A stretch of DNA of 64,000 nt from Natrinema marinum. Its GTDB lineage: Archaea; Halobacteriota; Halobacteria; Halobacteriales; Natrialbaceae. Positions within the stretch are counted from its first letter, which is position 1. Each line of letters opens with the position of its first letter. The translations under genes and the position numbers were made by a program. The notes below the pieces were generated by a model that saw nothing but the letters and a program-made list of their open reading frames with translations, ran no database searches and was not told the origin of the DNA. Shown here piece by piece: positions 18,004 through 27,236 of this stretch. Location of the stretch: assembly GCF_024296685.1 (NCBI RefSeq), contig NZ_CP100763.1, positions 1,178,001 to 1,242,000 on the forward strand. The letters run 5' to 3'.

Positions 18004-18390
18004 CTACTGAGAGTTCGGACGGGAGGACAGCGACAGGTCGAGCAGTCCGCCGGGATCCGGAACCGTCACCGACAGGTGGTCCAGTATCGGCGTCAGCGCG
18101 ACCGAGTCTCGCTCCAGGTTCCAGTCGACTACCCCCGCATCCTGAAGCAAGGGCAGATGTGCGTGGCGCAGGCCCAACGCGATCTCCCGCTGGCGGTCGA
18201 GTGCATCGGCCGTGGCGGCACCGTACTCCGCCGCCGCGAGTTCGGTCGCCAGCCGGTGGACGGTCACCGGTTGGTGCTGGGCCATCAGATACTGAAGCAC
18301 GGTTCGCCGGTCCGAGTCGGCCAGCAGCGCGTGAATCGCGTCGAGAAATTCGGGCGTCTCAGCTTGCTCGAGCCGAAGGCGTTCGACCAT
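18004..18390 (-). CDS. DUF7344-like winged-helix protein
   Basis: A 128-residue soluble protein, nearly all one winged helix: FLDAIHALLADSDRRTVLQYLMA, then LRHAHLPLLQDAGVVDWNLERD. No membrane anchor, unlike the 5177-5743 protein. Probably a small transcriptional regulator. Confidence 0.75.
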   Translation of the reverse strand: MVERLRLEQAETPEFLDAIHALLADSDRRTVLQYLMAQHQPVTVHRLATELAAAEYGAATADALDRQREIALGLRHAHLPLLQDAGVVDWNLERDSVALTPILDHLSVTVPDPGGLLDLSLSSRPNSQ

Positions 18391-18479
18391 GCTCTCTGAG
18401 GGAAGCGGATCGGCAAAGCGCGTGCTCCGGGCTACTCATGGCCTTTATCTCGGTAGTAATGGCCTCCCTGAATATCGTC

Positions 18480-19139
18480 TTAAGGCTTTCCCGACACGGC
18501 CTGATTGAAAGCGCTCTCGAGTACCTTGTCCGCGCCGCGGCGCACCCGCTCGGAGAACGCCTGCACCGAGACGCCGAGTTCGTCCGCGAGTTCCTCGTAC
18601 TCGACCTCGCGCGGGACCTTGAAGTAGCCGCGCTCGACGGCGAGGGAAAGCGCCTCGTACTGGGCCTCCGTGAGGCCGTAGTCGTCCTCGCCCGCGCCGG
18701 TGTCGGCGAGCGAAGAGACGCGGTTGAGCCGGTACGTAATGTCGTTCTCGAGGCAGTACTTGTTGAACCGCGTGAGCCCGGCGTGTTCCTCGAAGCGAAT
18801 CCGAAAGAGCCACTCGTCGTCGCTGTGGGCCTCGAGGATCGTCGCGTCGGTCCGAGCGATGCCGGTGATCAGCTGCTCGGCCGGGTCTTCCCACTCGATC
18901 TTGTACAGCGCCCGGTCTTCGTACTCGTCGAGAACGGTGATCGACGCGACGTTCGGGCTCGCTTTCATGGCTGCTTCGAACGCGTCCAGATCCGTCCCGT
19001 AGCCCCAGATGTACGGCATGATACGCTTTGCAGCGGGAACGACGCGTTCGATTTCCACCGACAGGCCGGGGTACTCGGCGATGATCCGGCCCAGAAGGAA
19101 CTCGTCGGCCTCGATCGAGATTTCCGCGACGATAGCCAT
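18480..19139 (-). CDS. Bacterio-opsin-activator-type HTH-10 regulator
   Basis: A 219-residue protein. The N-terminal sensor-like region (MAIVAEISIEADEFLLGRI... EWLFRIRFEEH) precedes a C-terminal HTH-10 (LTEAQYEALSLAVERGYF, then EELADELGVSVQAFSERVRRG). It resembles the 6160-6858 regulator in domain order and spacing. It is divergent from the KaiC-like gene with about 100 bases between the starts, so it may regulate itself and that gene. Confidence 0.88.
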   Translation of the reverse strand: MAIVAEISIEADEFLLGRIIAEYPGLSVEIERVVPAAKRIMPYIWGYGTDLDAFEAAMKASPNVASITVLDEYEDRALYKIEWEDPAEQLITGIARTDATILEAHSDDEWLFRIRFEEHAGLTRFNKYCLENDITYRLNRVSSLADTGAGEDDYGLTEAQYEALSLAVERGYFKVPREVEYEELADELGVSVQAFSERVRRGADKVLESAFNQAVSGKP

Positions 19140-19210
19140 GCGTTCGATACGCGCCCGAGCGCCTTAGCACCGACCCGTCGTGACCGAATCCGTCACCCCT
19201 GCCACAACAG

Positions 19211-19217
19211 GTATATC
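19211..19217 (+). promoter_or_regulatory. TATA box of the KaiC-like gene
   Basis: GTATATC centred 25 bases before the ATG at 19239; supports a leaderless start. Confidence 0.5.
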
Positions 19218-19238
19218 GGTTCGTCCGAACGGGGACGT

Positions 19239-20075
19239 ATGGAGCGGATGCCGCTGGGAATCTCGCGGCTCGATCGGATGATCGGCGGCGGCGCACCGGC
19301 CGGCAGCGTCGTCCTGCTGGCCGGCGAGTCCGGGGCCGGCGCGCGGGAATTTTGTTACACGAGCACCGCGATGAACGGCCTCCTCGAGACCGATCCCGAC
19401 CTGTTCGAACTCTACTACGGCGACCTCGAGCCGGGCGTGACGGTTCCCGAAACCGTCCACTACGTCTCGTTTACCGACGAGCAAGCGGCCGTCGTCAGCG
19501 AGATGGGATTCGTCATGGACGACGAACTCGTCGACGCCGGCATGACGGACGTTTCGTTCGTCGAATTCGCCGAGGAGTACTTCCAGCTGACGCCGGTGCC
19601 GACCGACTGGTACGCCGAGGGGATGGCCGATATCACCGAACTCGGGAGCCACAACGAGCGGACCGACGTCCTCGAGGCGCTGGGCGACTATCTGACCGAT
19701 CACGCCACGGGCAACCTCGTCGTGATCGACTCGCTGACCGACCTCGTCGCGGCGGCCGACGAGCGACTCGGCTGGGCGGACCTGACGATTCTGCTGAAAG
19801 GGCTCAAACGCGCCTCACACCGATGGGGCGGCGTCATTCTGTTGCTCGTCAACGCCGACCTGCTCGAGCCGACGGATCTGGGTCGACTCAAGGAGGCCAC
19901 CGACGGCACGCTGCTGTTCGAGTGGGAAAGCGGCGGCTCGGAGCGCGCCCGCACGCTCGTCGTCGAGCAGTTCCGAGGCGTGCTCTCGCGACTCGAGGAC
20001 GAGGACATCGTCCGGTTCGAGACCGAGATCCACGACGGCGGCTTCGACATCAGCAACGTCCGCAAGATTCGGTGA
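19239..20075 (+). CDS. KaiC/RecA-superfamily protein with degenerate Walker A
   Basis: A 278-residue protein. LGISRLDRMIGGGAPAGSVVLLAGESGAGAREFCY follows the KaiC layout, but the P-loop lacks the invariant GK(S/T): residues 29-37 read GESGAGARE. A Walker B-like NLVVIDSLTDLV (about 162-173) is present, and the C-terminus has FRGVLSRLEDEDIVRFE. The whole fold looks kept while ATP-binding chemistry looks lost, so a non-catalytic or regulatory role is likely. I believe related haloarchaeal proteins share this loop; that is from memory. Confidence 0.8.
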   Translation: MERMPLGISRLDRMIGGGAPAGSVVLLAGESGAGAREFCYTSTAMNGLLETDPDLFELYYGDLEPGVTVPETVHYVSFTDEQAAVVSEMGFVMDDELVDAGMTDVSFVEFAEEYFQLTPVPTDWYAEGMADITELGSHNERTDVLEALGDYLTDHATGNLVVIDSLTDLVAAADERLGWADLTILLKGLKRASHRWGGVILLLVNADLLEPTDLGRLKEATDGTLLFEWESGGSERARTLVVEQFRGVLSRLEDEDIVRFETEIHDGGFDISNVRKIR

Positions 20076-20159
20076 CCGCCGCGGGCGGTCCCACGAGGCC
20101 GAACTCAGCTTCTGAGTCGGAACTAACCCTTATGCGATTCCGGGCCCTCTCTCCGGCAA

Positions 20160-21008
20160 ATGTCCAGCCAGGACGACGGCGGCGTCTCTTTCTATCCGCC
20201 GCCCGAGGTCGACGACTGGCTCGCCGAGGAAGCGACTCGGCGAGGTGAGAGTCGTGGCGCCGTCTGTCGTCGACTGGTCTCCGCGGCACACGCCGTGACG
20301 ACCGACGACCACGAACCGGCCGCCCGCGACGACCTCGCAGAACTACGGGGGCAACTCGAGGCCCAGCGCGAGGAGTTTTCCGACCACCTCGAGGACGTTC
20401 GCGACCGCGTCGTGCAGGTCAAACGCGAGACAGACGGGAAAGCGTCGGCCGACCACGACCACCCCGACCTCGCCACGGCGGCCGACTGCGAGACGCTCGA
20501 GGAGGACCTCGCGACCCTCGCGGACCGCGTGGATAGCGGCTTCGACAACTTCGAGACCGTCCTCGAGGAACTGCTCGCCGAGACCGACGCGCTCGCGGAC
20601 CGATCGACGGCGCTCGCGCGAGCCGTCGTCGACCTCCGCGAGCAGCGCCAGGCACTCGCCGAGCGCCGGCAGCGACGCGAGGCCGCGGATCGGCTCCGGC
20701 TCGCGGCGAACCGGGTCGGGATCCGGACGGCAGCCTGCGAGGACTGCGACTCGAGCGTCGATATCGCGTTACTGACCGCGCCCGAGTGTCCCCGCTGTGC
20801 GAGCCAGTTTTCCGACGTGGCCGAACGGTCGTCGATCTTCGGCTCCCACCGGCTGCTGACCGGCGATCCGCCCGCGCTCGAGGGACGGGCCGACGGGGCC
20901 GGCGAGTCGCTGACCGACGAGGTCTTCGACGCGGTCGAAGCGGCGGCCGACGGCGAGGAAAGCACGGCGGCGGATCCATCGACTCGAGCGGACGGTGAGG
21001 AGCGATGA
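20160..21008 (+). CDS. Coiled-coil protein with C-terminal zinc ribbon
   Basis: A 282-residue acidic protein. Residues about 12-45 look like a ribbon-helix-helix-type segment (YPPPEVDDWLAEEATRRG). A long coiled coil spans about 58-175, followed by CEDCDSSVDIALLTAPECPRC (a zinc ribbon) and a disordered acidic tail. The final ATGA overlaps the next gene, so the two are co-translated. Function unknown. Confidence 0.75.
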   Translation: MSSQDDGGVSFYPPPEVDDWLAEEATRRGESRGAVCRRLVSAAHAVTTDDHEPAARDDLAELRGQLEAQREEFSDHLEDVRDRVVQVKRETDGKASADHDHPDLATAADCETLEEDLATLADRVDSGFDNFETVLEELLAETDALADRSTALARAVVDLREQRQALAERRQRREAADRLRLAANRVGIRTAACEDCDSSVDIALLTAPECPRCASQFSDVAERSSIFGSHRLLTGDPPALEGRADGAGESLTDEVFDAVEAAADGEESTAADPSTRADGEER

Positions 21009-21490
21009 CCGACCGACACGGACGGGACGACCGTACGCGGGACGAGACGTGTGAACCCGAGGAACGCCGTGAGGACGGGACGGAGGGTGGCATCGAGGTG
21101 ACACACGAAGACGACGCCGAGCCGCTCGGTGACCTCGCGGCGACCGTAGCGGAGCGATCGGACGCGGATCGCGCGGACGCGGACGAGCCGGGGTTCGACG
21201 ACCTCTTCGATCGCCAAGACGCGGCCGATATCGACACCGATCGGCTCTGGGAGCGACTCGAGGGAGACGACGCGAACGATTCCGACGCGGTCATCCGCCC
21301 GGCCGAGCGCACGGTCCGCGAGGTCGAGAAGCGCGCCTACTGTCAAGACTGCGATCACTTCGCCGGGCCGCCCGAGACCGCGTGTACTCGCGAGGGGACC
21401 GACATTCTCTCCGTGCCGACGGTCGCGACGTTTCGGGTCGCCGACTGCCCGGTCGTCCGCGAAGACGAGTCGCTCGAGGACGCGTACTGA
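21005..21490 (+). CDS. Acidic protein with Cys-rich C-terminal domain
   Basis: A 161-residue protein overlapping the upstream coiled-coil gene by 4 bases. The first 85 residues are disordered and acidic. The C-terminal part has EVEKRAYCQDCDHFAGPPETACTREG and later CPVV, four or five cysteines likely binding zinc. The pair is immediately upstream of tfs, but any functional link is inference. Confidence 0.65.
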   Translation: MTDRHGRDDRTRDETCEPEERREDGTEGGIEVTHEDDAEPLGDLAATVAERSDADRADADEPGFDDLFDRQDAADIDTDRLWERLEGDDANDSDAVIRPAERTVREVEKRAYCQDCDHFAGPPETACTREGTDILSVPTVATFRVADCPVVREDESLEDAY

Positions 21491-21550
21491 GCGAGTGGCT
21501 CCGCGCCCGGACGAATGGAGTTTTGCGTCTCGAGTCCGTAGCCAACGGCT

Positions 21551-21880
21551 ATGCAGTTTTGCGACGACTGCGGCTCGATGATGAAAGCGCGGGGCGACCG
21601 CATGGTCTGTACGAACGACGACTGTGGCGCCTCGAGCGAGCGCGACCGCGAGCACGAAGACGCGTTCGTGACAACGGAGTCACAGACCGACGACGACGTG
21701 ATCGAATCCGACGAGAACGCGAACTTCGAGGGGAAGCCGAAGGCCACCGACATCGTCTGCGACGAGTGCGAAAACCAGGAGGCGTGGTACACACTCAAAC
21801 AGACCGCCTCGGCCGACGAGCCGCCGACGCGGTTCTTCAAGTGTACCGACTGCGGATACCGCTGGCGGGAGTACAACTAG
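21551..21880 (+). CDS. tfs: Transcription factor S (TFS), RNA cleavage-stimulating factor
   Basis: A 109-residue archaeal TFIIS/RPA12-like protein that rescues backtracked RNA polymerase. The N-terminal zinc ribbon is CDDCGSMM...CTNDDC; the C-terminal ribbon is CDECENQEAWYTLKQT, with the acidic tip ADE in QTASADEPPTRFFKC that reaches the polymerase active site, then CTDCGYRW. Length and both ribbons are complete. Confidence 0.92.
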   Translation: MQFCDDCGSMMKARGDRMVCTNDDCGASSERDREHEDAFVTTESQTDDDVIESDENANFEGKPKATDIVCDECENQEAWYTLKQTASADEPPTRFFKCTDCGYRWREYN

Positions 21881-22007
21881 CCGGGTCTCGCACGCATTAC
21901 TGGTCGTCGGGAAGCCCGAGGTCCATTTGCGAGTTCTCGACACCCCTCATGTTCGTTGCATGCTAACGATGGACAAGGGATAAGCGACCGTGACTCGTAG
22001 CGTTCGT

Positions 22008-22739
22008 ATGGACGTAAGAGAACGGCCGGCGTTTTCCTCCGACGCCAGCAAACGCATGTACGAGTACGTCGAGCGGCACGGAACTGCCGAGCGACACAAG
22101 CTGCTGGACATCGTTTCCCTGCCCGCCGAGGAGTTCCGTACGCATCTCGAGGAACTCAAAGACGACGGCTATCTCGAGGAGGAGGGCGGAACGCTCCGGA
22201 TCGCACTCGAGTTCGGGGCCATCGAAAAGCACGACGTGGGAGAGTTCACGGTCACGGTTCGTCCCGCGCGCCAGCAGGATTTCGACGGCCTCATCGACAC
22301 GATCCGGGACGTCACGTCGGAAGAGACCTACGTCGTCGCCGAGACGATCGCCGAGCAACTGTTGTACGAGAACGCGGTCACCAGACACAACGCGGTGGAG
22401 TCCCGGCGGTTCTTCGTCGCGACCGTCGACGGCGAGGTCGTCGGCTGGACTCACCTCGACCTCCACCAGATCGATCCGGTGCGGGAGGTCGCCCAGCAGA
22501 CGGTCGGCGTCCGCGAGGCCTACCGGGGCCACGGCATCGGGAGCACGCTCTTGCAACGCGGGGTCGAGTGGGCCGAAGCGAACGGTTACCGGAAACTGTA
22601 CAACAGCATCCCGGTCGTCAACGACACCGCACTCGAGTTCCTGACCGCACACGGGTGGGACACCGAGGCGATCCGGAAGGACCACTACACGATCGACGGC
22701 GAGCACGTCGACGAGGTGATGATGGCCTACGAGCTGTAG
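22008..22739 (+). CDS. GNAT N-acetyltransferase with N-terminal winged-helix domain (paralogue)
   Basis: A 243-residue protein, exactly the length of the product of 1910-2641 and alike over its whole length: both have MYEYVERHGTA or IYEYVERHGTA, VRPARQ, FFVATV, YRGHGIGS or YRGHGVGS, and end in DEVMMAxEL. The ATG at 22008 is favoured over GTG 21990 because it reproduces the shorter paralogue's N-terminus. Substrate unknown. Confidence 0.85.
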   Translation: MDVRERPAFSSDASKRMYEYVERHGTAERHKLLDIVSLPAEEFRTHLEELKDDGYLEEEGGTLRIALEFGAIEKHDVGEFTVTVRPARQQDFDGLIDTIRDVTSEETYVVAETIAEQLLYENAVTRHNAVESRRFFVATVDGEVVGWTHLDLHQIDPVREVAQQTVGVREAYRGHGIGSTLLQRGVEWAEANGYRKLYNSIPVVNDTALEFLTAHGWDTEAIRKDHYTIDGEHVDEVMMAYEL

Positions 22740-22761
22740 CCATCTCGATCGGCGCTTGCGG

Positions 22762-22790
22762 GTGCCCGGCCGACCGCCGCGGGCGGGCAC
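22762..22790 (+). terminator. GC-rich hairpin after the HTH-GNAT gene
   Basis: GTGCCCG (22762-22768) pairs with CGGGCAC (22784-22790) over a 15-base loop, 23 bases past the stop. Position fits a transcription end, though no U-run follows, so the role is uncertain. Confidence 0.35.
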
Positions 22791-22829
22791 AACGTTCACG
22801 TCGGTTCGGACGAATCGACCCGTAGACGA

Positions 22830-24128
22830 ATGTCCGACGGGCCGCGGCTACCGGGCGTCGAGGGCGCAGACGACGAGGACCGGATCGTCTGCCACGTCGA
22901 CGCCGACTGCTTTTACGCCTCCTGCGAGCGCCTCCGCGAGCCCGACCTCCGCGGCGAGCCCCTCGTCGTCGGCATGGGCTACGAGGAAGGCGAGACGATC
23001 GGCGCGGTCGCCACCGCCAGCTACGAGGCCCGCGCGTTCGGCGTCGAGAGCGCCCAAGCCATCTCGACGGCCCTCGAGCGCCTCCCCAGGCGCGCGGCCC
23101 ACGAGAACGGCGAGATCGACGATTCCGAACTCGAGCGCGACGAAACCGGCCACTACCGGCCAGTCGACATGGACTACTACGAGTCGGTCGCGGCCGAGGT
23201 GCGCGACATTCTCCACGACTGCGCCGACACCGTCCGCGAAGTGAGCATCGACGAGGCCTACCTCGACGTGACCGAGCGCACCGCCTGGGAGGTCGCGGAC
23301 GGCTTCGCCCGCCACGTCAAGGACCGCATCCGCCGGGAGGTCGGCGTGACCGTCAGCGTCGGCGTCGCGCCGACGATGAGCGCCGCGAAGATCGCCAGCG
23401 ACTTCGACAAACCCGACGGATTGACCGTCGTCGAACCCGGCGAAATCCGGGCGTTTCTGGCCCCCCTCGAGGTCGACCTGCTCCACGGCGTCGGCCCCGT
23501 GACGGCCCGCGAGCTCCGGGAGCTGGGCCTCGAGACGGCGGGCGACGTGGCGGCGGCCGATCCCGAGCCGCTGGTCGACCGATTCGGCGAGCGCGGCCGG
23601 GAACTGTACGACCGCGCTCGCGGCGAGGACGACCGCCGGGTCGAGCCGAAGGGCGATCCCAAGAGCTTCTCCCGGGAGTCGGCGTTCGCCGAGCCCGTCG
23701 ACGATCCCGAACCGAAGTACGACCTGATCGAGACGCTCGCGGCGGCGGTCGCAGATCGCGCACAGCGCGAGGGCGCGCTATACCGGACCATCGGCGTCAA
23801 AGCCGTCACGCCGCCGTACGACGTCAACACGCGCGAGCGGTCGCTGCCCGGCCCGGTCGACGATCCCGAGCTCGTCGACCGGATCGCTCGCGACCTCTTT
23901 ACCGAGTTCGAGACCGAGCCGGTCCGCAAACTCGGCGTCCGCGTCGCCAACCTCGAGTTCGCGGCCGCCGATCAGGCCAGCCTCGAGGGGTGGGGGTCCA
24001 ACGAGGGCGGTTCCGTCCCCGAGCCCGATGGCGGGTCGGACGCCGACCAGTCGAGTCTCGACTCGGAGCCGGACCCCGTCTCCAGTGAGCTATCGGCCGG
24101 CCAATCTTCGCTCGGCGACTTCTCGTAA
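22830..24128 (+). CDS. dinB: DNA polymerase IV (Y-family, DinB/Dpo4-like)
   Basis: A 432-residue translesion polymerase. Metal ligands are in VDADCFYASCE (Asp24, Asp26) and in EVSIDEAYLDVT. The thumb helix-hairpin-helix is LLHGVGPVTARELRELGL. The last eight residues, QSSLGDFS, fit a PCNA-interacting PIP box, so recruitment by the sliding clamp is likely. The acidic linker before it is disordered. Confidence 0.93.
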   Translation: MSDGPRLPGVEGADDEDRIVCHVDADCFYASCERLREPDLRGEPLVVGMGYEEGETIGAVATASYEARAFGVESAQAISTALERLPRRAAHENGEIDDSELERDETGHYRPVDMDYYESVAAEVRDILHDCADTVREVSIDEAYLDVTERTAWEVADGFARHVKDRIRREVGVTVSVGVAPTMSAAKIASDFDKPDGLTVVEPGEIRAFLAPLEVDLLHGVGPVTARELRELGLETAGDVAAADPEPLVDRFGERGRELYDRARGEDDRRVEPKGDPKSFSRESAFAEPVDDPEPKYDLIETLAAAVADRAQREGALYRTIGVKAVTPPYDVNTRERSLPGPVDDPELVDRIARDLFTEFETEPVRKLGVRVANLEFAAADQASLEGWGSNEGGSVPEPDGGSDADQSSLDSEPDPVSSELSAGQSSLGDFS

Positions 24129-24265
24129 CTGGCCGCCGGCGGCCGGTACGGCCACAACACACTCATACCTCGAGTAACGATGGTCATCGAACCGACCGGA
24201 AAGAACACTGAAATTATAACCCCCGCCCGATAAACCCGTCACAGACCACACCGTCCCACGCTCAC

Positions 24266-25561
24266 ATGACAGAGGATTTCTACGACCTGCTCGAGATTCC
24301 CTCCGACGCCTCCCAGGGCGAGATCAAGGACGCCTACCGCGAACAGGTCCGCGTCTACCATCCGGACCTGAACGACGACGACCGCGCACAGGCCCAGTTC
24401 ACCGCGGTCAAGACGGCCTACGACATCCTCGGCGACCCCGTCGAGCGCCAGGCGTACGACCGCCTCGGCCACGAGGAGTACGTCGCAAAGCGAACCAGCG
24501 GCCTTCCGTCCCCCGATGTCTGGAAGAGCGACGACGAGGAGGACTCGAGCGGGACGGAACTGCAATACTCGGAGTCGGAAACGGCCTCTGCCTCGGCCTC
24601 GGCAGCCGGCGGCGCGGCGAGCGGTTCGACCGCCTCGAGCCGATCGACCGCCGGGGCCGGCTCGAGCAGGACGGCCGCGGGCAGTGCGACATCGGCCGGT
24701 GCCGCGGCCGGCGGCTCGAGGGCCGCCGGAACGAGCGCCGGTACCGGGACGGGAACGGGTACCCCCGGTGGAAGCAGCTCGGGGACCGCCGGCCGAACCG
24801 GCGGCTCCGGTGGCGGCTCGGCTCGCGGAACGGGGACGGCCGGCGGGACCGGAACGCGCTCGCGGTCGCGAACGGAAAGCGAGACCGACAACCCGCTCGT
24901 CCGCTGGTGGCGGCGACAGAACTTCTCGCTGCCGCTGATCTGGCTGTCGGTGCTCGTCTACGCGGCCGGCGTCGGCCACTTCGCGCTCTCGAATGGGGAC
25001 GCGCTCGGCTCGCTGTGGGCCGACTTGCGCGCGACGGGCGCAGATCCCGCCGGCCTCTGGAGTCTGCTTTCGGCGAGCCGCCACGGGATCGAGACCGCGG
25101 CGGCGTTCGTAAGCGGCGTCGAACTCGTCTCCCCGCCGCTCGAGCCGACGCTGTGGTACGCCGCGTTGGCGGGCGTCGTCGCGGTCGCGCTCGCCGGCCT
25201 GCTCGTGACCCGCGTCCGCAGTCGAGAGGACACGTGGGGGGCGGTGACGATCAACGAGACGATCGTCGCCGCGCTCGCGCTGGGACTTGCGACGACGCTG
25301 ATCGGCGGCCCGCTGCTCGCGGGAACGGTCCTCATGCCGTTCCTGTTCGGCGTGATCGTCCGCCACACGCGGCGACTGCCCGGCTGGAAACCGTCCTATC
25401 TATACGTCCTGCCGGTGCTCGCGCCGGCGGTCGGCTTCTGTGCTACCGTGGCGGGGGCGGCCACGCTTCCCCTCGACATCGCTGCGTTCGTGGTCGTCCC
25501 GCTGTTGGGCGGGCTGGCGCTGCCGCTGCGGACGACGATTCGGAAGCACTTCGGTCGCTAG
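24266..25561 (+). CDS. DnaJ-domain membrane protein
   Basis: A 431-residue protein. Residues 1-70 are a complete J domain with HPD at 32-34 (EQVRVYHPDLN). A Gly/Ser/Ala/Thr-rich low-complexity stretch runs about 88-215, followed by several hydrophobic helices (about 225-250, 290-310, 330-350, 370-410). The architecture suggests a membrane-bound recruiter of DnaK rather than a classical DnaJ, since no zinc-finger domain is present. Confidence 0.85.
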   Translation: MTEDFYDLLEIPSDASQGEIKDAYREQVRVYHPDLNDDDRAQAQFTAVKTAYDILGDPVERQAYDRLGHEEYVAKRTSGLPSPDVWKSDDEEDSSGTELQYSESETASASASAAGGAASGSTASSRSTAGAGSSRTAAGSATSAGAAAGGSRAAGTSAGTGTGTGTPGGSSSGTAGRTGGSGGGSARGTGTAGGTGTRSRSRTESETDNPLVRWWRRQNFSLPLIWLSVLVYAAGVGHFALSNGDALGSLWADLRATGADPAGLWSLLSASRHGIETAAAFVSGVELVSPPLEPTLWYAALAGVVAVALAGLLVTRVRSREDTWGAVTINETIVAALALGLATTLIGGPLLAGTVLMPFLFGVIVRHTRRLPGWKPSYLYVLPVLAPAVGFCATVAGAATLPLDIAAFVVVPLLGGLALPLRTTIRKHFGR

Positions 25562-25663
25562 TCGTCGATCGTTCTGGCACGTTCGAAGCGATCGTTGCCG
25601 AGCCACAGCGTCCGAAACCCGCCGTACCGAACCGTTAAAATGCGCCAGCGGCCAACGTGTCGC

Positions 25664-26203
25664 ATGGCCAAATACTCGACCGGTTCGTCCGGCGGCGGAG
25701 GCGGGACGAACTGCGAACTCTGCGGTGCCGAGAGCGACTCGCTTCGGCTCGCGTCGGTCGCCGGCGCGGAACTCGAGGTCTGTCCGGACTGCGCGCCACA
25801 CGACGACTCGCAGACCCACGGCCGGGATCGGAACCGGGGCGGCGGGGGCGGGCAGGCCTCGAGCTCGAGCGGAAGCTCCGACAGCGAGCCGAGCCGCAAG
25901 CAGAAGGCGGCCCAGAACGTCGCGAAGGCGAACCCGGTCTGGGACGGGGACTCCGAGCACTGGGAGAGCGAAGGAACCAACTACGACGACGACCCACTCC
26001 CCTACCTCGTCTCGAACTACGGTGAGACCCTCGTCGAGGCCCGACGGGAGGCCGGCCTCCAGCGCGAGGAGCTCGCCGAAGAACTCGGCGCGCCCGAGAC
26101 GGACATCCTCGCCGTCGAACAGGGGCGAGCGACCCAGGCCGGTGTCGGTGGCGGCCTGATCGCGGCGCTCGAGGACCGACTGGACGTGACCCTCTCGGAG
26201 TAG
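25664..26203 (+). CDS. MBF1-like protein (zinc ribbon plus XRE-type HTH)
   Basis: A 179-residue protein. CELCGAE...CPDCAP at the N-terminus is a zinc ribbon, followed by a Ser/Gly-rich linker and a C-terminal HTH of the Cro/XRE type (TLVEARREAGLQREELAEELGAPETDILAVEQGR). This order is that of archaeal multiprotein bridging factor 1, associated with ribosomes. ATG 25664 is 26 bases after a TATA-like TTAAAA box (25634-25641). Confidence 0.85.
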   Translation: MAKYSTGSSGGGGGTNCELCGAESDSLRLASVAGAELEVCPDCAPHDDSQTHGRDRNRGGGGGQASSSSGSSDSEPSRKQKAAQNVAKANPVWDGDSEHWESEGTNYDDDPLPYLVSNYGETLVEARREAGLQREELAEELGAPETDILAVEQGRATQAGVGGGLIAALEDRLDVTLSE

Positions 26204-26280
26204 TGCGGCCCCAGTTCTGTTCAAAATAGTTGACACTCTCGGCGAGCAGACTTTTAACCGCAGCCGATAGACTGCAACCG

Positions 26281-27150
26281 ATGACCGGGCAACGGGCGGC
26301 AGCGGAGCCGTACGCGACGCGGTTCGAGACCGAAGTGACCTCGATCGACGGCCGGCGGGTCTGGCTCGAGCGCAGTCACTTCTTCGGTGCGAGCGGCGGC
26401 CAGCCGGCCGATCGCGGGACGATCGCCGATATCGCGGTGGCGGACGTAGAGCTGGTCGGCGGGGAACAGGTTCACGTCCTGGCCGACGCGCCATCGTTCA
26501 ACGTAGGCCACCGCGCCCTCTGTGCCGTCGACTGGTCGTTTCGGATGTACTGCATGCGAGCCCACACCGCCAGCCACATCCTCGCGGGCGCCGCACGCCG
26601 AGTACTCGAGAGCGCGACCAGTGCCGGCCTCGAGATCGGCCCCGAAACGGTTCGGGTTGACCTCGAGGTCGACGCTCCGATCGACGACGAGACGCTGATC
26701 GAACTCGACGAGCGGGTCAACCGCGTGATCTGGGAGTCCCGACCGGTGTCGTGGGACGACGTGCCGATCTCGGAGGCGCGCGAACGCGCGGATATCCGCT
26801 TCGATCCGGACGCCAACGAAGCCGCCGTCGAGAAGGGCCGCGTCCGCATCGTCGCCATCGAGGACGAGAACGACGGCGGACGCGGCAATCGCTTCGCCGG
26901 GACGAACGGGACGCCGACACCGTGGGACGCCCGAGCCTGCCCCGGCACCCACGTCCGGAACACCCGCGAGGTCGGTCCCGTCACGGTGCTTGGCCGCTCG
27001 AGCACCGCCGACGACCGGACCCGGATCGAGTTCGCCGTCGGCCCGCAGGCGATCAACCGCCGGACCGCCGAGAAGCGGGCTGCCTTCGCCGCAACGTCGG
27101 CGCTGGGCGTCGATCTCGAGGAGGTCGGCGACGAACTCGAGCGGGCCTGA
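26281..27150 (+). CDS. AlaX-type alanyl-tRNA editing hydrolase
   Basis: A 289-residue protein like the editing domain of alanyl-tRNA synthetase. HTASH (His95, His99) and CPGTH (about residues 220-224) are the zinc-binding pairs; FFGASGGQPAD is the usual active-site-proximal loop. It should deacylate Ser- or Gly-tRNA(Ala) in trans. A TATA-like CTTTTAAC at 26251-26258 supports ATG 26281. Confidence 0.88.
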   Translation: MTGQRAAAEPYATRFETEVTSIDGRRVWLERSHFFGASGGQPADRGTIADIAVADVELVGGEQVHVLADAPSFNVGHRALCAVDWSFRMYCMRAHTASHILAGAARRVLESATSAGLEIGPETVRVDLEVDAPIDDETLIELDERVNRVIWESRPVSWDDVPISEARERADIRFDPDANEAAVEKGRVRIVAIEDENDGGRGNRFAGTNGTPTPWDARACPGTHVRNTREVGPVTVLGRSSTADDRTRIEFAVGPQAINRRTAEKRAAFAATSALGVDLEEVGDELERA

Positions 27151-27236
27151 GCGTCACAGTCAGTTCGCGGCGGCCGGCGGGAAACCCGCCCACAGCAGGT
27201 GCTATCTATTACTATCGGGCGAGTGAACGACGACCT

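Noticed and set aside
17814-19238. N-terminal extension of the KaiC-like frame to 753 codons
   Set aside because: The extension runs antisense through two regulator genes; the TATA box and homologous start are at 19239.
26281-27150. AlaX-type gene as a full alanyl-tRNA synthetase
   Set aside because: Only the editing domain is present at 289 residues; no class II catalytic motifs.
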